This document shows positions 1 to 7,115 of a stretch of DNA of 64,000 bases, one piece after another. The position numbers were made by a program, and so were the translations under genes. The notes under the pieces were generated by a model. That model searched no databases, was not told where the DNA came from, and saw only the letters and a list, made by a program, of their open reading frames with translations. Source of the stretch: Clostridia bacterium (GTDB lineage: Bacteria > Bacillota > Clostridia > Oscillospirales > Acutalibacteraceae); contig JAFSEP010000053.1 in NCBI GenBank assembly GCA_017435665.1, forward strand, positions 1-64,000, read 5' to 3'. Position 1 is the first letter of the stretch. Every line of letters begins with the position of its first letter.

Positions 1-97
1 ATAAAGAATAATACAGAAGCGGCTGTGCCGAACTTTTATTATTTCTTATTTATTCTTTATTCATTCTTCTTTTAGGCGAGATTCATCTCGCCGCTTC

Positions 98-172
98 TGG
101 CACCCCCTACCGGGATCGAACCGATATCTAATCCTTAGGAGGGACTTATTCTATCCATTGAACTAAGGGGGC
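98..172 (-). tRNA. tRNA-Arg (anticodon CCT)
   Basis: Read on the minus strand the sequence folds as a cloverleaf. The acceptor stem GCCCCCT pairs with AGGGGGT, a five-pair anticodon stem AGTCC/GGATT closes the loop CTCCTAA with anticodon CCT, and the T arm carries TTCGATC. The 3' CCA is encoded (98-100). It decodes AGG. A GGCGAG/CTCGCC hairpin lies just downstream at 75-92, without a good T-tract. Confidence 0.95.
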
Positions 173-195
173 GTATGTTTGTTGTACGCTTTCCT

Positions 196-223
196 ATTAT
201 ACCAAATACTGCTCTTTTGTCAA
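196..223 (-). promoter_or_regulatory. Promoter of tRNA-Arg
   Basis: On the minus strand TTGACA (218-223) and TATAAT (196-201) are separated by 16 bases and end about 24 bases before the tRNA 5' end. Both hexamers match the sigma-A consensus exactly. Confidence 0.85.
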
Positions 224-316
224 GAAGAAAGGAGGTTTTTTCCACAAACCCGAGCCGACATAATTGTACACAATAAACAAATAAAAATGTTTTTTATTAA
301 ATCGTTTCAAATGCTA

Positions 317-345
317 TTGATAAAAACCTGCTTTTCTGCTATTAT
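317..345 (+). promoter_or_regulatory. Probable promoter of the MFS gene
   Basis: TTGATA (317-322), a 17-base spacer and TATTAT (340-345) lie about 60 bases upstream of the MFS start. Each hexamer differs from consensus at one position. Confidence 0.6.
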
Positions 346-405
346 TATGAAGATAAGTATAAAAATATACAAATCAAAGCAGACTATCCTAAAGGAGTGT
401 ATGAA

Positions 406-2283
406 TTGGATAAGAAAGAACAGGCTGTGAAGCTGAATTACGGTAAAACCATACTGACCGGTTTCGGTTTCCTTGCAACTTCAATCGCATGGGCAATCTA
501 TGACCCGTACATTACAAAAATTCTCAACAAGATTCTTACAGAAAGTGCTTTTGTCACAAGCCTCAGCGAAAAGCTGGCAAGTGCAATTCCCTGGATCGGT
601 GAATTTGCAGAGGCTCAGGGTCAGAGCACCATTTCGGCAACAGGCGGCTTCTCATTGGTACCTCTTTTCATCGGTATCATTATGACCTTTGATAACATTT
701 TCGGTGTTATCTTCCAGCCCACCTTCGGTAAGCTCTCAGACAACTGCCATTCAAAGCTCGGTAAGCGCCGTCCCTTCATCGTAAGCTGCGCTCCCATTTC
801 GGCAATTCTCTTTACGCTTATCCCCATTGTTGCACTTAACACATCAGGCTCATTACAGCTTCCCCTGACAATGATTACGGTTATTCTCTTCGTTTTCTCA
901 ATGTCACTGTGGAGAGCTCCCGTTGTTGCTCTTATGCCCGACCTTACTCCTCCCGAGCTTCGTTCGGAGGGCAATGCGGTTATTAACCTTATGGGTGGTA
1001 TCGGTTCGGCAGTCGGTATGGTTGCAGGTACAATCGGTATTGCACTTTGCACACTTTTCTTAGGTTACAGCAAGGCTGAAATCAAGGCAGACGAAACGCT
1101 CTCCTTCCCCTTTGTTTTCCTTGTAGGCTCACTTGTTATGATCGTTGGTATGCTTGTTCTGCTCTTCTTTGTTAAGGAAGAGGACACCAGCATCCGTCTC
1201 AAGGGTGAGGCCAACGAATATGCAGACAGAAAGGCCCTCAAGAAGGCACAGAAGGAAGAGGCAAAGAGAAAGAAGGCAGAGCTCAAGGCAATCAAGCTTT
1301 CAAAGGGTGAGAGAAAGAGTCTTGCATTTATGCTCGGCACATTGTTCTTCCTCTTCTGCGCTTCAAACGCTATCACAACCTTCTTCTCACTTTTCGCTCA
1401 GGAAATCCTCCATATGATTACCTCAGAGGCTACCTTCATTATGCTCATCTTTGCAGTATGCTCAGGTGTGGCAGCTCTTCCTGCAGGTAAGATGGGCACA
1501 AAGTTCGGCAGAAAGAAGACAATCATTGCCGGTCTTTCGGTATTCCTTGCAGCCTTCGTGGTATTCTTCGGCGTATTCATCGGTATGCTCGGCAGCAAGA
1601 ACCTTTCAATCAACAACTATGTTACTGTTAACAACGCATATATCGCAATTGACGAAAACATCAATGCTTATAACGCAGATGTCAGCGATGCTGCTCAGGC
1701 TGAGGGCAGAACTCTCACAGATGATGAGGTTCTCAGCATTGAAGGCTACCTTGAATATAAGAAGGGCAGCGAGCAGACAGAAGCAATCAAGGCTTCCTAT
1801 GAAGCATATGACGCTCATCTTGTAAGCACTCTGGGCGAGGGCATCTATGATGATGTTATCAATATTGCAAATACCGTGCTTGAAACGGGTGCAGAAACCT
1901 TTGAGGCAGCTCTGGGAGCTATTGTTGAGACTATTGACAGCGTTACTGCTATCCTGAGAATTCTCATTTATCCCGTTCTTGTTCTCGGCGGTGCGGCCAA
2001 TATGTTCATTACCGTTAACACACTTCCCCTTGTTCTTGAAATCGGCGGTGTGGAAAAGGTGGGCACATTCACAGGCTACTACTATACAGCAACCTTCTCA
2101 GCTCAGATTGCATCACCTATTGTATACGGCTTTATCAGAATGTTTGCAGGCACTTATATGTCCCTGTTCTATTACAGCCCGATTATGTTCGGTATCGCTA
2201 TTATTCTTATTCTCTTCGTTAAACACGGCGAAGCAATCCCTCAGGATGTTCTTGAGAAGATTGAAGAAGAAAACGCTGACTGA
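406..2283 (+). CDS. MFS transporter with a large soluble insertion
   Basis: This is an integral membrane protein of about 625 residues with many hydrophobic segments. The motif region GKLSDNCHSKLGKRRPF, between early helices, is typical of the major facilitator superfamily and most like GPH or SLC45-type sugar:cation symporters. I infer a sugar or glycoside substrate. The protein is longer than the usual 450-500 residues. About 120 mostly hydrophilic, acidic residues (roughly 395-515) are inserted between helices, and a lysine-rich stretch near residues 270-310 fits the central cytoplasmic loop. AAAGGAG (391-397) sits eight bases before TTG 406, so I prefer that start. The in-frame GTG at 397 overlaps the ribosome site, and ATG 401 is out of frame. 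It is a single-gene unit with its own promoter and terminator. Confidence 0.85.
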   Translation: MDKKEQAVKLNYGKTILTGFGFLATSIAWAIYDPYITKILNKILTESAFVTSLSEKLASAIPWIGEFAEAQGQSTISATGGFSLVPLFIGIIMTFDNIFGVIFQPTFGKLSDNCHSKLGKRRPFIVSCAPISAILFTLIPIVALNTSGSLQLPLTMITVILFVFSMSLWRAPVVALMPDLTPPELRSEGNAVINLMGGIGSAVGMVAGTIGIALCTLFLGYSKAEIKADETLSFPFVFLVGSLVMIVGMLVLLFFVKEEDTSIRLKGEANEYADRKALKKAQKEEAKRKKAELKAIKLSKGERKSLAFMLGTLFFLFCASNAITTFFSLFAQEILHMITSEATFIMLIFAVCSGVAALPAGKMGTKFGRKKTIIAGLSVFLAAFVVFFGVFIGMLGSKNLSINNYVTVNNAYIAIDENINAYNADVSDAAQAEGRTLTDDEVLSIEGYLEYKKGSEQTEAIKASYEAYDAHLVSTLGEGIYDDVINIANTVLETGAETFEAALGAIVETIDSVTAILRILIYPVLVLGGAANMFITVNTLPLVLEIGGVEKVGTFTGYYYTATFSAQIASPIVYGFIRMFAGTYMSLFYYSPIMFGIAIILILFVKHGEAIPQDVLEKIEEENAD

Positions 2284-2301
2284 TAATAACAGACTGTTTG
2301 T

Positions 2302-2330
2302 CCCCTCTCTTTTGAGAGGGGATTATTTTT
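2302..2330 (+). terminator. Rho-independent terminator of the MFS gene
   Basis: CCCCTCTC-TTTT-GAGAGGGG forms a perfect eight-pair stem, followed by ATTATTTTTG. Confidence 0.85.
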
Positions 2331-2352
2331 GTTTTGCGGAGACAAACTATCA

Positions 2353-2381
2353 TTGACAATCTGTCTTGCGGAATGTATAAT
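2353..2381 (+). promoter_or_regulatory. Promoter of the DUF2156 gene
   Basis: TTGACA (2353-2358), 17 bases, TATAAT (2376-2381): a perfect consensus promoter. Transcription would begin near 2388, which rules out any translation start upstream of that point. Confidence 0.85.
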
Positions 2382-2427
2382 TTTTAATGTTGAATTTTGT
2401 CACGAAAAGGAAGATGATTATATCTTT

Positions 2428-3333
2428 ATGATTGATTTCAGACCCGTAAGCTTCAAGGACAAGGAGCTTTATGAAAGCTACCTGACGGACATAGAAAGCA
2501 GGGGATGTGAGCTTACCTTTGCAAATCTTTGCTTCTGGGGACAGCAGAATATGGCTGTAGTTGACGGACATATTGTTTTGTTTTCGCATTTCGGAGACCT
2601 TACCATTTATCCCTACCCCATAGGCAAGGGGGATAAGCGCTCCGTTCTTGATAAGATAATAGAGGATGCCGCAGAACGAGGCATTGAGTGTATTATCAGC
2701 AGTCTTAATGAGGAGGCAAAGCATACCCTGGAAACGTATTATCCCGATAAATTCAGGTATTTCTTTGACCCCGCATCCTATGACTATGTTTATTCAATAG
2801 ACGACCTTGCTGACCTGAAGGGCAGGAAGTATCAGAAAAAGAGAAACCACATCAATCGTTTCCGACAGACTTATCCTGACCACAAGGTTGTTCCCATAGA
2901 CGGGACAAATATTTCAGAGCTTAAAAAAATGGTTGACCTCTGGTATGAGGAAAAGGCAGCAAAGGGTACGGACGAGGACTACGAATTGGAGAAGGCTGCG
3001 ATAGAAAAGGCTTTTGAGGGATATTCGGAGCTGGGACTGGAGGGGCTTGTTATTCTCAATGAGGGCAAGGTTCTTGCTCTGACCTTGGGAAGCAGGATGT
3101 CTGCCAATACCTTTGACGTGCATTTTGAGAAGGCTCGTTCTGATGCAGACGGGGCATATGCTGCAATAAATCGGGAGTTTGCAAGCTATATAAGAGAGAA
3201 GTATCCTGACGTACGCTATCTTGACAGAGAAGAGGATATGGGTATTGAGGGCTTGCGCAAATCCAAGGAAAGCTATTATCCTCACCATATGATTGCCGAA
3301 TATTGGGCAAGAGAAGCAACACCATCGGAATGA
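2428..3333 (+). CDS. DUF2156 family protein (LPG synthase C-terminal-like, GNAT fold)
   Basis: The 301-residue product begins MIDFRPVSF and looks like a stand-alone DUF2156 protein, the family related to the C-terminal acyltransferase domain of lysylphosphatidylglycerol synthase. Typical features are an N-terminal half with CFWGQQN and HFGDLTIYP, a basic linker near GRKYQKKRNHINRF, and a C-terminal half with EGLVILNEGKVLALTLG and FDVHFEKA. No signal peptide or membrane helix is visible, so it is cytoplasmic. The substrate is unknown; related proteins transfer acyl or aminoacyl groups. ATG 2428 is the first start after the promoter. The ribosome site AAAAGGA (2405-2411) is rather far at 16 bases, so the exact start is less certain. 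A GNAT gene follows 47 bases later. Confidence 0.8.
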   Translation: MIDFRPVSFKDKELYESYLTDIESRGCELTFANLCFWGQQNMAVVDGHIVLFSHFGDLTIYPYPIGKGDKRSVLDKIIEDAAERGIECIISSLNEEAKHTLETYYPDKFRYFFDPASYDYVYSIDDLADLKGRKYQKKRNHINRFRQTYPDHKVVPIDGTNISELKKMVDLWYEEKAAKGTDEDYELEKAAIEKAFEGYSELGLEGLVILNEGKVLALTLGSRMSANTFDVHFEKARSDADGAYAAINREFASYIREKYPDVRYLDREEDMGIEGLRKSKESYYPHHMIAEYWAREATPSE

Positions 3334-3380
3334 TGTGTCTGTTCGGCACTTTTTGTCGGGCAAAATAAGGAGGTGCCGCC

Positions 3381-4139
3381 TTGAAGATAATTAATCCTGA
3401 AACAAACCACATACCTCAGCTTCGTTCCTTATGGAAGGGGGCCTTTGGTGATGATGACGGCTTCCTTGACAGCTTTTTCTCAACCGCTTTCAGTACACAG
3501 CGCAGTCGGTGCGTTACGGAAAACGGCAGGGTGGTTGCTATGCTATATTGGTTTGACTGTGAATACGAAGGCAAAAAGATTGCCTATATCTATGCAGTTG
3601 CAACCGCAGTCAGCCACAGAGGTCAGGGCATCTGCAATACCCTTATGGACGATACACACAGTCATCTGAGAAGCCTCGGCTATGCGGGGGCTTTGCTCGT
3701 GCCGGGAAGCGAAAGCCTTTTCGCCTTTTACGGTAAAATGAATTATAAAACCTGTTGCTACGGAAGAAGGTTCTCCCGTCAGGGCAGAGACAAAGCTGTT
3801 GCTCTGATTAAAATCGGCAGGGAGGAATATGCCATTCTCAGGCGCAGCTATCTTCCTGAAAACTCCGTTATTCAGGAAAAAGAAAACCTGAGTTTTCTTG
3901 AAACTCAGGCGGAATTTTATAAGGGTGATGATTTTGTGATGTCTGCCTATGCAGAAAACGGACATCTTACCTGCATTGAGCTTCTCGGGAACACAGAAGC
4001 GGCATCGGGGATTGTGTATGCCTTGGACTGCACCGAAGGGGACTTTTTCACCCCGGGAAATGAATTGCCCTTAGGAATGTATCTTCCCTTTGATAATTCA
4101 GAGAGTTATCCGTCTTATTTCGGGTTGGCATTTAACTGA
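3381..4139 (+). CDS. GNAT family N-acetyltransferase (Eis-like layout)
   Basis: This 252-residue protein has the GNAT acetyl-CoA motif A, AYIYAVATAVSHRGQGICNT, in its N-terminal half (RGQGIC corresponds to the RxxGxG/A pyrophosphate loop). LVPGSESLFAFYGKMNYK, the motif B region with the FY pair, follows. A second half of about 120 residues extends beyond a minimal GNAT, as in Eis-like enhanced intracellular survival proteins. It probably transfers an acetyl group to an amine. TTG 3381 is chosen because AAGGAGGT (3368-3374) lies six bases before it. It shares direction with the DUF2156 gene and may be co-transcribed with it. Confidence 0.85.
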   Translation: MKIINPETNHIPQLRSLWKGAFGDDDGFLDSFFSTAFSTQRSRCVTENGRVVAMLYWFDCEYEGKKIAYIYAVATAVSHRGQGICNTLMDDTHSHLRSLGYAGALLVPGSESLFAFYGKMNYKTCCYGRRFSRQGRDKAVALIKIGREEYAILRRSYLPENSVIQEKENLSFLETQAEFYKGDDFVMSAYAENGHLTCIELLGNTEAASGIVYALDCTEGDFFTPGNELPLGMYLPFDNSESYPSYFGLAFN

Positions 4140-4140
4140 G

Positions 4141-4194
4141 CCGCCCGCAGTCGTGGGCGGGGCGGAGCGAAGCTCCGCAGGTCAGCAAGCTGAC
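4141..4194. repeat. Tandem GC-rich hairpin element
   Basis: Three hairpins lie end to end. CCGCCC-gcagtcgt-GGGCGG is at 4141-4160, GCGGAGC-GAA-GCTCCGC at 4162-4178, and GTCAGC-AA-GCTGAC at 4181-4194. The first 20 bases recur exactly at 20203-20222, again followed by a C-GAA-G triloop hairpin, so this is a dispersed repeat family. It lies between two converging genes and carries no ORF. Confidence 0.75.
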
Positions 4195-4221
4195 AAAAGG
4201 CGGCATACGCCGCCTTTTCTT
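4195..4221. terminator. Bidirectional terminator
   Basis: AAAAGGCGGC-ATAC-GCCGCCTTTT is a ten-pair stem with A and T runs on either side. It can serve both the rightward GNAT gene and the leftward GH5 gene. Confidence 0.8.
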
Positions 4222-4232
4222 GTTTATGCTAA

Positions 4233-5513
4233 TTATAAATAGTCCTTTACGTTCTTTTCATAGTGACCCGTATCCTGGAAATTGTTTTCTGTACGAGTCT
4301 GTTCGGGACCCCATGCATATGCAATTTCTTCATATGTTCCGTTTGCGATATTTGCATTCCAGAAGCCGTTCTTAGCACCGAACATGCACCAGTCTGAGCT
4401 CCACATACCGTGACCTGTTGCCTTGTATGTCCAGAGCATCCAGCTGTAATTGAGCTTATTCATTGTGCTGAAGCAGTTGCTCCAGGTTGTCTTCTGATGG
4501 GGATAGAACTCACCGACCATAAGGGGTACATTGGGGTGAAGTGCTATTGTCAGAAGAAGGAAGAAATTGAAGATAAAGTCTGAGTTGTTATAGAAGTGAA
4601 CCTGATAAACAATGTTATCCCAGCCCTTGAGGAAGGTCTTGGGAAGGGCGAAGCCCGTCCAGATTGCTTCCATTGTGATAATATGCTTTGTATCTACCTC
4701 ACGGACTGCATCATAGAGAAGACCGTAAATCCATTCGTTCTTTGCACGTCTTTCAATTTCTGTGCATTCAACGTCGCACATAGGCTCGTTGAGAAGGTCA
4801 TACATAGCAACTGCGGGGCTGTCAACGTAACGTGATGCGATAGCCTGCCAGAGCTCGATTGTGAGTCTGCGGTATTCTTCGCCTCTTTCGCTCTTTTCAT
4901 AAAGCTGAGCACCCTGGAAAGCACGTCCGCTGTGGGGAGCATCACTCTGTGAGCCTACTGCTCCGTGCATATCAAGAATAACGTATAACTCACGCTCTGC
5001 ACATTCTTCGATAACCCAGTCAAGGATTGAGAAATCCCAATCTCCGTTTTCATCGAGAATCTTTGTGCCCTTGTCATCAAAATAGAAGTTTCTGTACCAG
5101 AAAGGAACACGGACGCAGTTGAAGCCTCTTTCTTTGATTATGTCAAGGTCGTATTCTGTAATCCAGTTTTCTTCATAGAGCTTTGTAAGCTCGTGGGCCT
5201 TTTCTCTGCCGAAGCGTTCTTCAAGGATTTCAAGGATTGTTTCGTGGTCATACTGAACACCCTTGGGAAGCTCGTCGGGGCAGAGCCAGTCCTCGTGGAT
5301 AAGCCAACCGCCGAGATTTACGCCCTTGAGCTGAACCTCCTCGCCCTTCTGATTATACATCTTTCTGCCCTTTACAGTAAGGAAGTCCTCAGCAGTAAAG
5401 CCTGTTACTTCCTCTGTCTCAGCCTTTGCCGTTTCTGCGCTGACGAGAGTCATTGTTGATAGCGCCATCAGGAGAGCAAGAACAAGGCAGAGGGTTTTCT
5501 TTAAAATTCTCAT
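4233..5513 (-). CDS. Secreted GH5-family glycoside hydrolase (beta-glucanase-like)
   Basis: The 426-residue precursor begins MRILKKTLCLVLALLMALST, a signal peptide ending near VSA-ETA. LKGVNLGGWL (around residue 62) is typical of GH5 enzymes related to exo-1,3-beta-glucanases. The acid/base is in LLNEP (Glu near 243) and the nucleophile in MVGEF (Glu near 335). ILDMHGAVGSQ and YQVHFYNNS supply the other conserved His residues. It should cleave beta-glucan outside the cell; the exact linkage cannot be read from sequence. ATG 5513 is preferred over an upstream in-frame start because GGAGGA (5521-5526) lies seven bases before it and the promoter is at 5557-5585. No carbohydrate-binding module or anchor is visible. 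Confidence 0.88.
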   Translation of the reverse strand: MRILKKTLCLVLALLMALSTMTLVSAETAKAETEEVTGFTAEDFLTVKGRKMYNQKGEEVQLKGVNLGGWLIHEDWLCPDELPKGVQYDHETILEILEERFGREKAHELTKLYEENWITEYDLDIIKERGFNCVRVPFWYRNFYFDDKGTKILDENGDWDFSILDWVIEECAERELYVILDMHGAVGSQSDAPHSGRAFQGAQLYEKSERGEEYRRLTIELWQAIASRYVDSPAVAMYDLLNEPMCDVECTEIERRAKNEWIYGLLYDAVREVDTKHIITMEAIWTGFALPKTFLKGWDNIVYQVHFYNNSDFIFNFFLLLTIALHPNVPLMVGEFYPHQKTTWSNCFSTMNKLNYSWMLWTYKATGHGMWSSDWCMFGAKNGFWNANIANGTYEEIAYAWGPEQTRTENNFQDTGHYEKNVKDYL

Positions 5514-5556
5514 TGTTGTTTCCTCCAATTTTACGGTAAAACTTACCTTTTTCAAT

Positions 5557-5585
5557 ATTATATATTCCTAAAGGGAAAAAGTCAA
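5557..5585 (-). promoter_or_regulatory. Promoter of the GH5 gene
   Basis: On the minus strand TTGACT (5580-5585), 17 bases, TATAAT (5557-5562). It lies directly after the stop codon of the flavin reductase-like gene, so the GH5 gene can be expressed alone. Confidence 0.8.
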
Positions 5586-5587
5586 TA

Positions 5588-6088
5588 TTACTCTTTGATA
5601 AGAACCTCTGTGATTTCGCCTACATATATTCTGTGGAAATCTCCGTTATAGCATTTATCGATAATGCTTTTATCAAGGAAGCAGTCCTCCTTCATATCCT
5701 GAACATAAAGCTTTTTACAGTTAATGATAATTTCTGCCTGCTCAAAGGCAATACCCTGCTCACACTTAAAAGGCACAAGACCTGTTTCCTTAGCCTTATC
5801 GTAATCCCTGCCGCTTTTGCTGCCGCAGAAGGAGAGAGCTTTTCTGTATTCTTCGGGAAAAATGCTGAGGGTGAAGCCGTCATTTTTCTCCATAAATTCA
5901 TAGGTATATCTCTGAGGACGGACAAAGACGGTGCATACATCCTTGTTCCAGAGCTCACCCATCATTCCCCAGCTTACGGTCATTGTGTTATAGCTGTCTT
6001 TATCTCCTGATGTAAGAAGTGCCCATCTGTCATCAAAAAGGCTGACTGCATTTTCTTTCAGGTCTTTAATAAGGATTTTTTTAAACAT
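5588..6088 (-). CDS. Flavin reductase-like FMN-binding split-barrel protein
   Basis: The 166-residue protein resembles the flavin reductase/flavoredoxin family. WALLTSGDKDSYNTMTVSWGMMGELW and VCTVFVRPQRYTYEFM match the region that binds FMN, and FTLSIFPEEYRKALSFCGSKSGRD matches the following helix and loop. It is probably a cytoplasmic flavoprotein in redox metabolism; the partner is unknown. GGAGG lies nine bases before ATG 6088. A TATAAT (6119-6124, minus strand) lies about 30 bases upstream, with no convincing -35 hexamer. Confidence 0.85.
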   Translation of the reverse strand: MFKKILIKDLKENAVSLFDDRWALLTSGDKDSYNTMTVSWGMMGELWNKDVCTVFVRPQRYTYEFMEKNDGFTLSIFPEEYRKALSFCGSKSGRDYDKAKETGLVPFKCEQGIAFEQAEIIINCKKLYVQDMKEDCFLDKSIIDKCYNGDFHRIYVGEITEVLIKE

Positions 6089-6238
6089 AGTGTTTCCTCC
6101 GTTAATTTTGTTAATTAAATTATATCATAGTTTTATCGAAAGTTTACTCTATTACAACAAAATTTATTTTTATATGCTGTATAATATAAATACCGGATTT
6201 ATAAAGAGAGAAAATCAAACGAAAAGGAGAAAGAAAAA

Positions 6239-6922
6239 ATGTCAGATTTATTTGTTCCCGAAATTCAGGGTAATTTAAGAAAATTCAGGCTGAGTGTACC
6301 TGAAACAATTAACGAAGCAAGCGGTATGCTCGTTTTCGGAAGAAAAATCAAATCGGTGGTTTTTTCAACGGATGTTTCAATTATCCGCAACACAAACGCC
6401 GATGCAGTAATCGCCGTTTATCCCTTCACCCCTCAGCCCGTTATCACTCAGGCAGTTATGACAGCGGCAGAAACACCTGTATTTGTAGGTGTCGGCGGCG
6501 GTCTTACGAAGGGCTCACGTGTAATTGAGCTTGGTATGCACGCCGAGCATCAGGGTGCGTTGGGCGTTGTTGTAAATGCTCCCACAGCCGACGAAACAAT
6601 AAAGGCTCTTAAAGAGGTTATTGACATCCCCATTATAGTAACTGTGGTTTCCGATAACTGCAATATTGCAAAAAGGCTTGAAGCCGGTGCGGAAATTCTC
6701 AATGTTTCCGGAGGAGCAAGAACTGCAGAGCTTGTGAAGAAAATCCGTCAGGATTTTCCGCAGGTTCCCATTCTCGCCACAGGCGGCCCCACAGAGGACA
6801 GCATAAAGGCGACAATAGAAGCAGGTGCTAACGCAATTTCCTGGACACCGCCCTCAAACGGAGAGGTTTTCAAGGATATTATGCAGGCTTACCGTGAAGG
6901 AAAGGGGCATCCTGAGTTTTAA
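6239..6922 (+). CDS. TIM-barrel protein of unknown activity
   Basis: This 227-residue cytoplasmic protein reads as a beta/alpha barrel. Strand-like segments repeat as VIAVYPF, PVFVGVGGG, LGVVVNAP, IPIIVTVVSD, AEILNVSGG and VPILATGGPTEDSIKATIEAGA. The last is a phosphate-binding pattern as in ThiG, KDPG aldolase and related barrels. Close relatives in Clostridia are, from memory, labelled only as hydrolase. I cannot assign a substrate. AAAAGGAG (6222-6229) supports ATG 6239, and TATAAT occurs at 6180-6185. It is a single-gene unit ending at a strong terminator. Confidence 0.75.
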   Translation: MSDLFVPEIQGNLRKFRLSVPETINEASGMLVFGRKIKSVVFSTDVSIIRNTNADAVIAVYPFTPQPVITQAVMTAAETPVFVGVGGGLTKGSRVIELGMHAEHQGALGVVVNAPTADETIKALKEVIDIPIIVTVVSDNCNIAKRLEAGAEILNVSGGARTAELVKKIRQDFPQVPILATGGPTEDSIKATIEAGANAISWTPPSNGEVFKDIMQAYREGKGHPEF

Positions 6923-6948
6923 ACGGCATATCTGAGATAACGGTTAAG

Positions 6949-6983
6949 AACAGCACAGGTCGGTGGCTTGTGCTGTTTTTTTA
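6949..6983 (+). terminator. Rho-independent terminator
   Basis: AACAGCACA pairs with TGTGCTGTT, followed directly by seven Ts. Confidence 0.85.
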
Positions 6984-7054
6984 TATGACATCCCGAACAT
7001 TTTGCTTTTCGGATTGAACAAAAGTTAAATTAAAATTAATGTTATGAAAAAGAC

Positions 7055-7082
7055 TTGAACTATTTTTGCAAATCGGTATAAT
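7055..7082 (+). promoter_or_regulatory. Promoter of the secreted alpha/beta-hydrolase
   Basis: TTGAAC (7055-7060), 16 bases, TATAAT (7077-7082), with start of transcription expected near 7089. Confidence 0.8.
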
Positions 7083-7115
7083 AATATTAAAGATAATTAA
7101 GTGGAGGAATTTTCT

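Noticed and set aside
179..430. Reading frame of 83 codons before the MFS gene
   Set aside because: It covers the tRNA and MFS promoters, has no ribosome site and overlaps the MFS start.
621..1052. Long antisense frame within the MFS gene
   Set aside because: Shadow of the coding strand; no ribosome site and compositional mirror of the real gene.
2350..2724. Antisense frame over the DUF2156 gene
   Set aside because: Covers a perfect promoter on the other strand and has no ribosome site.
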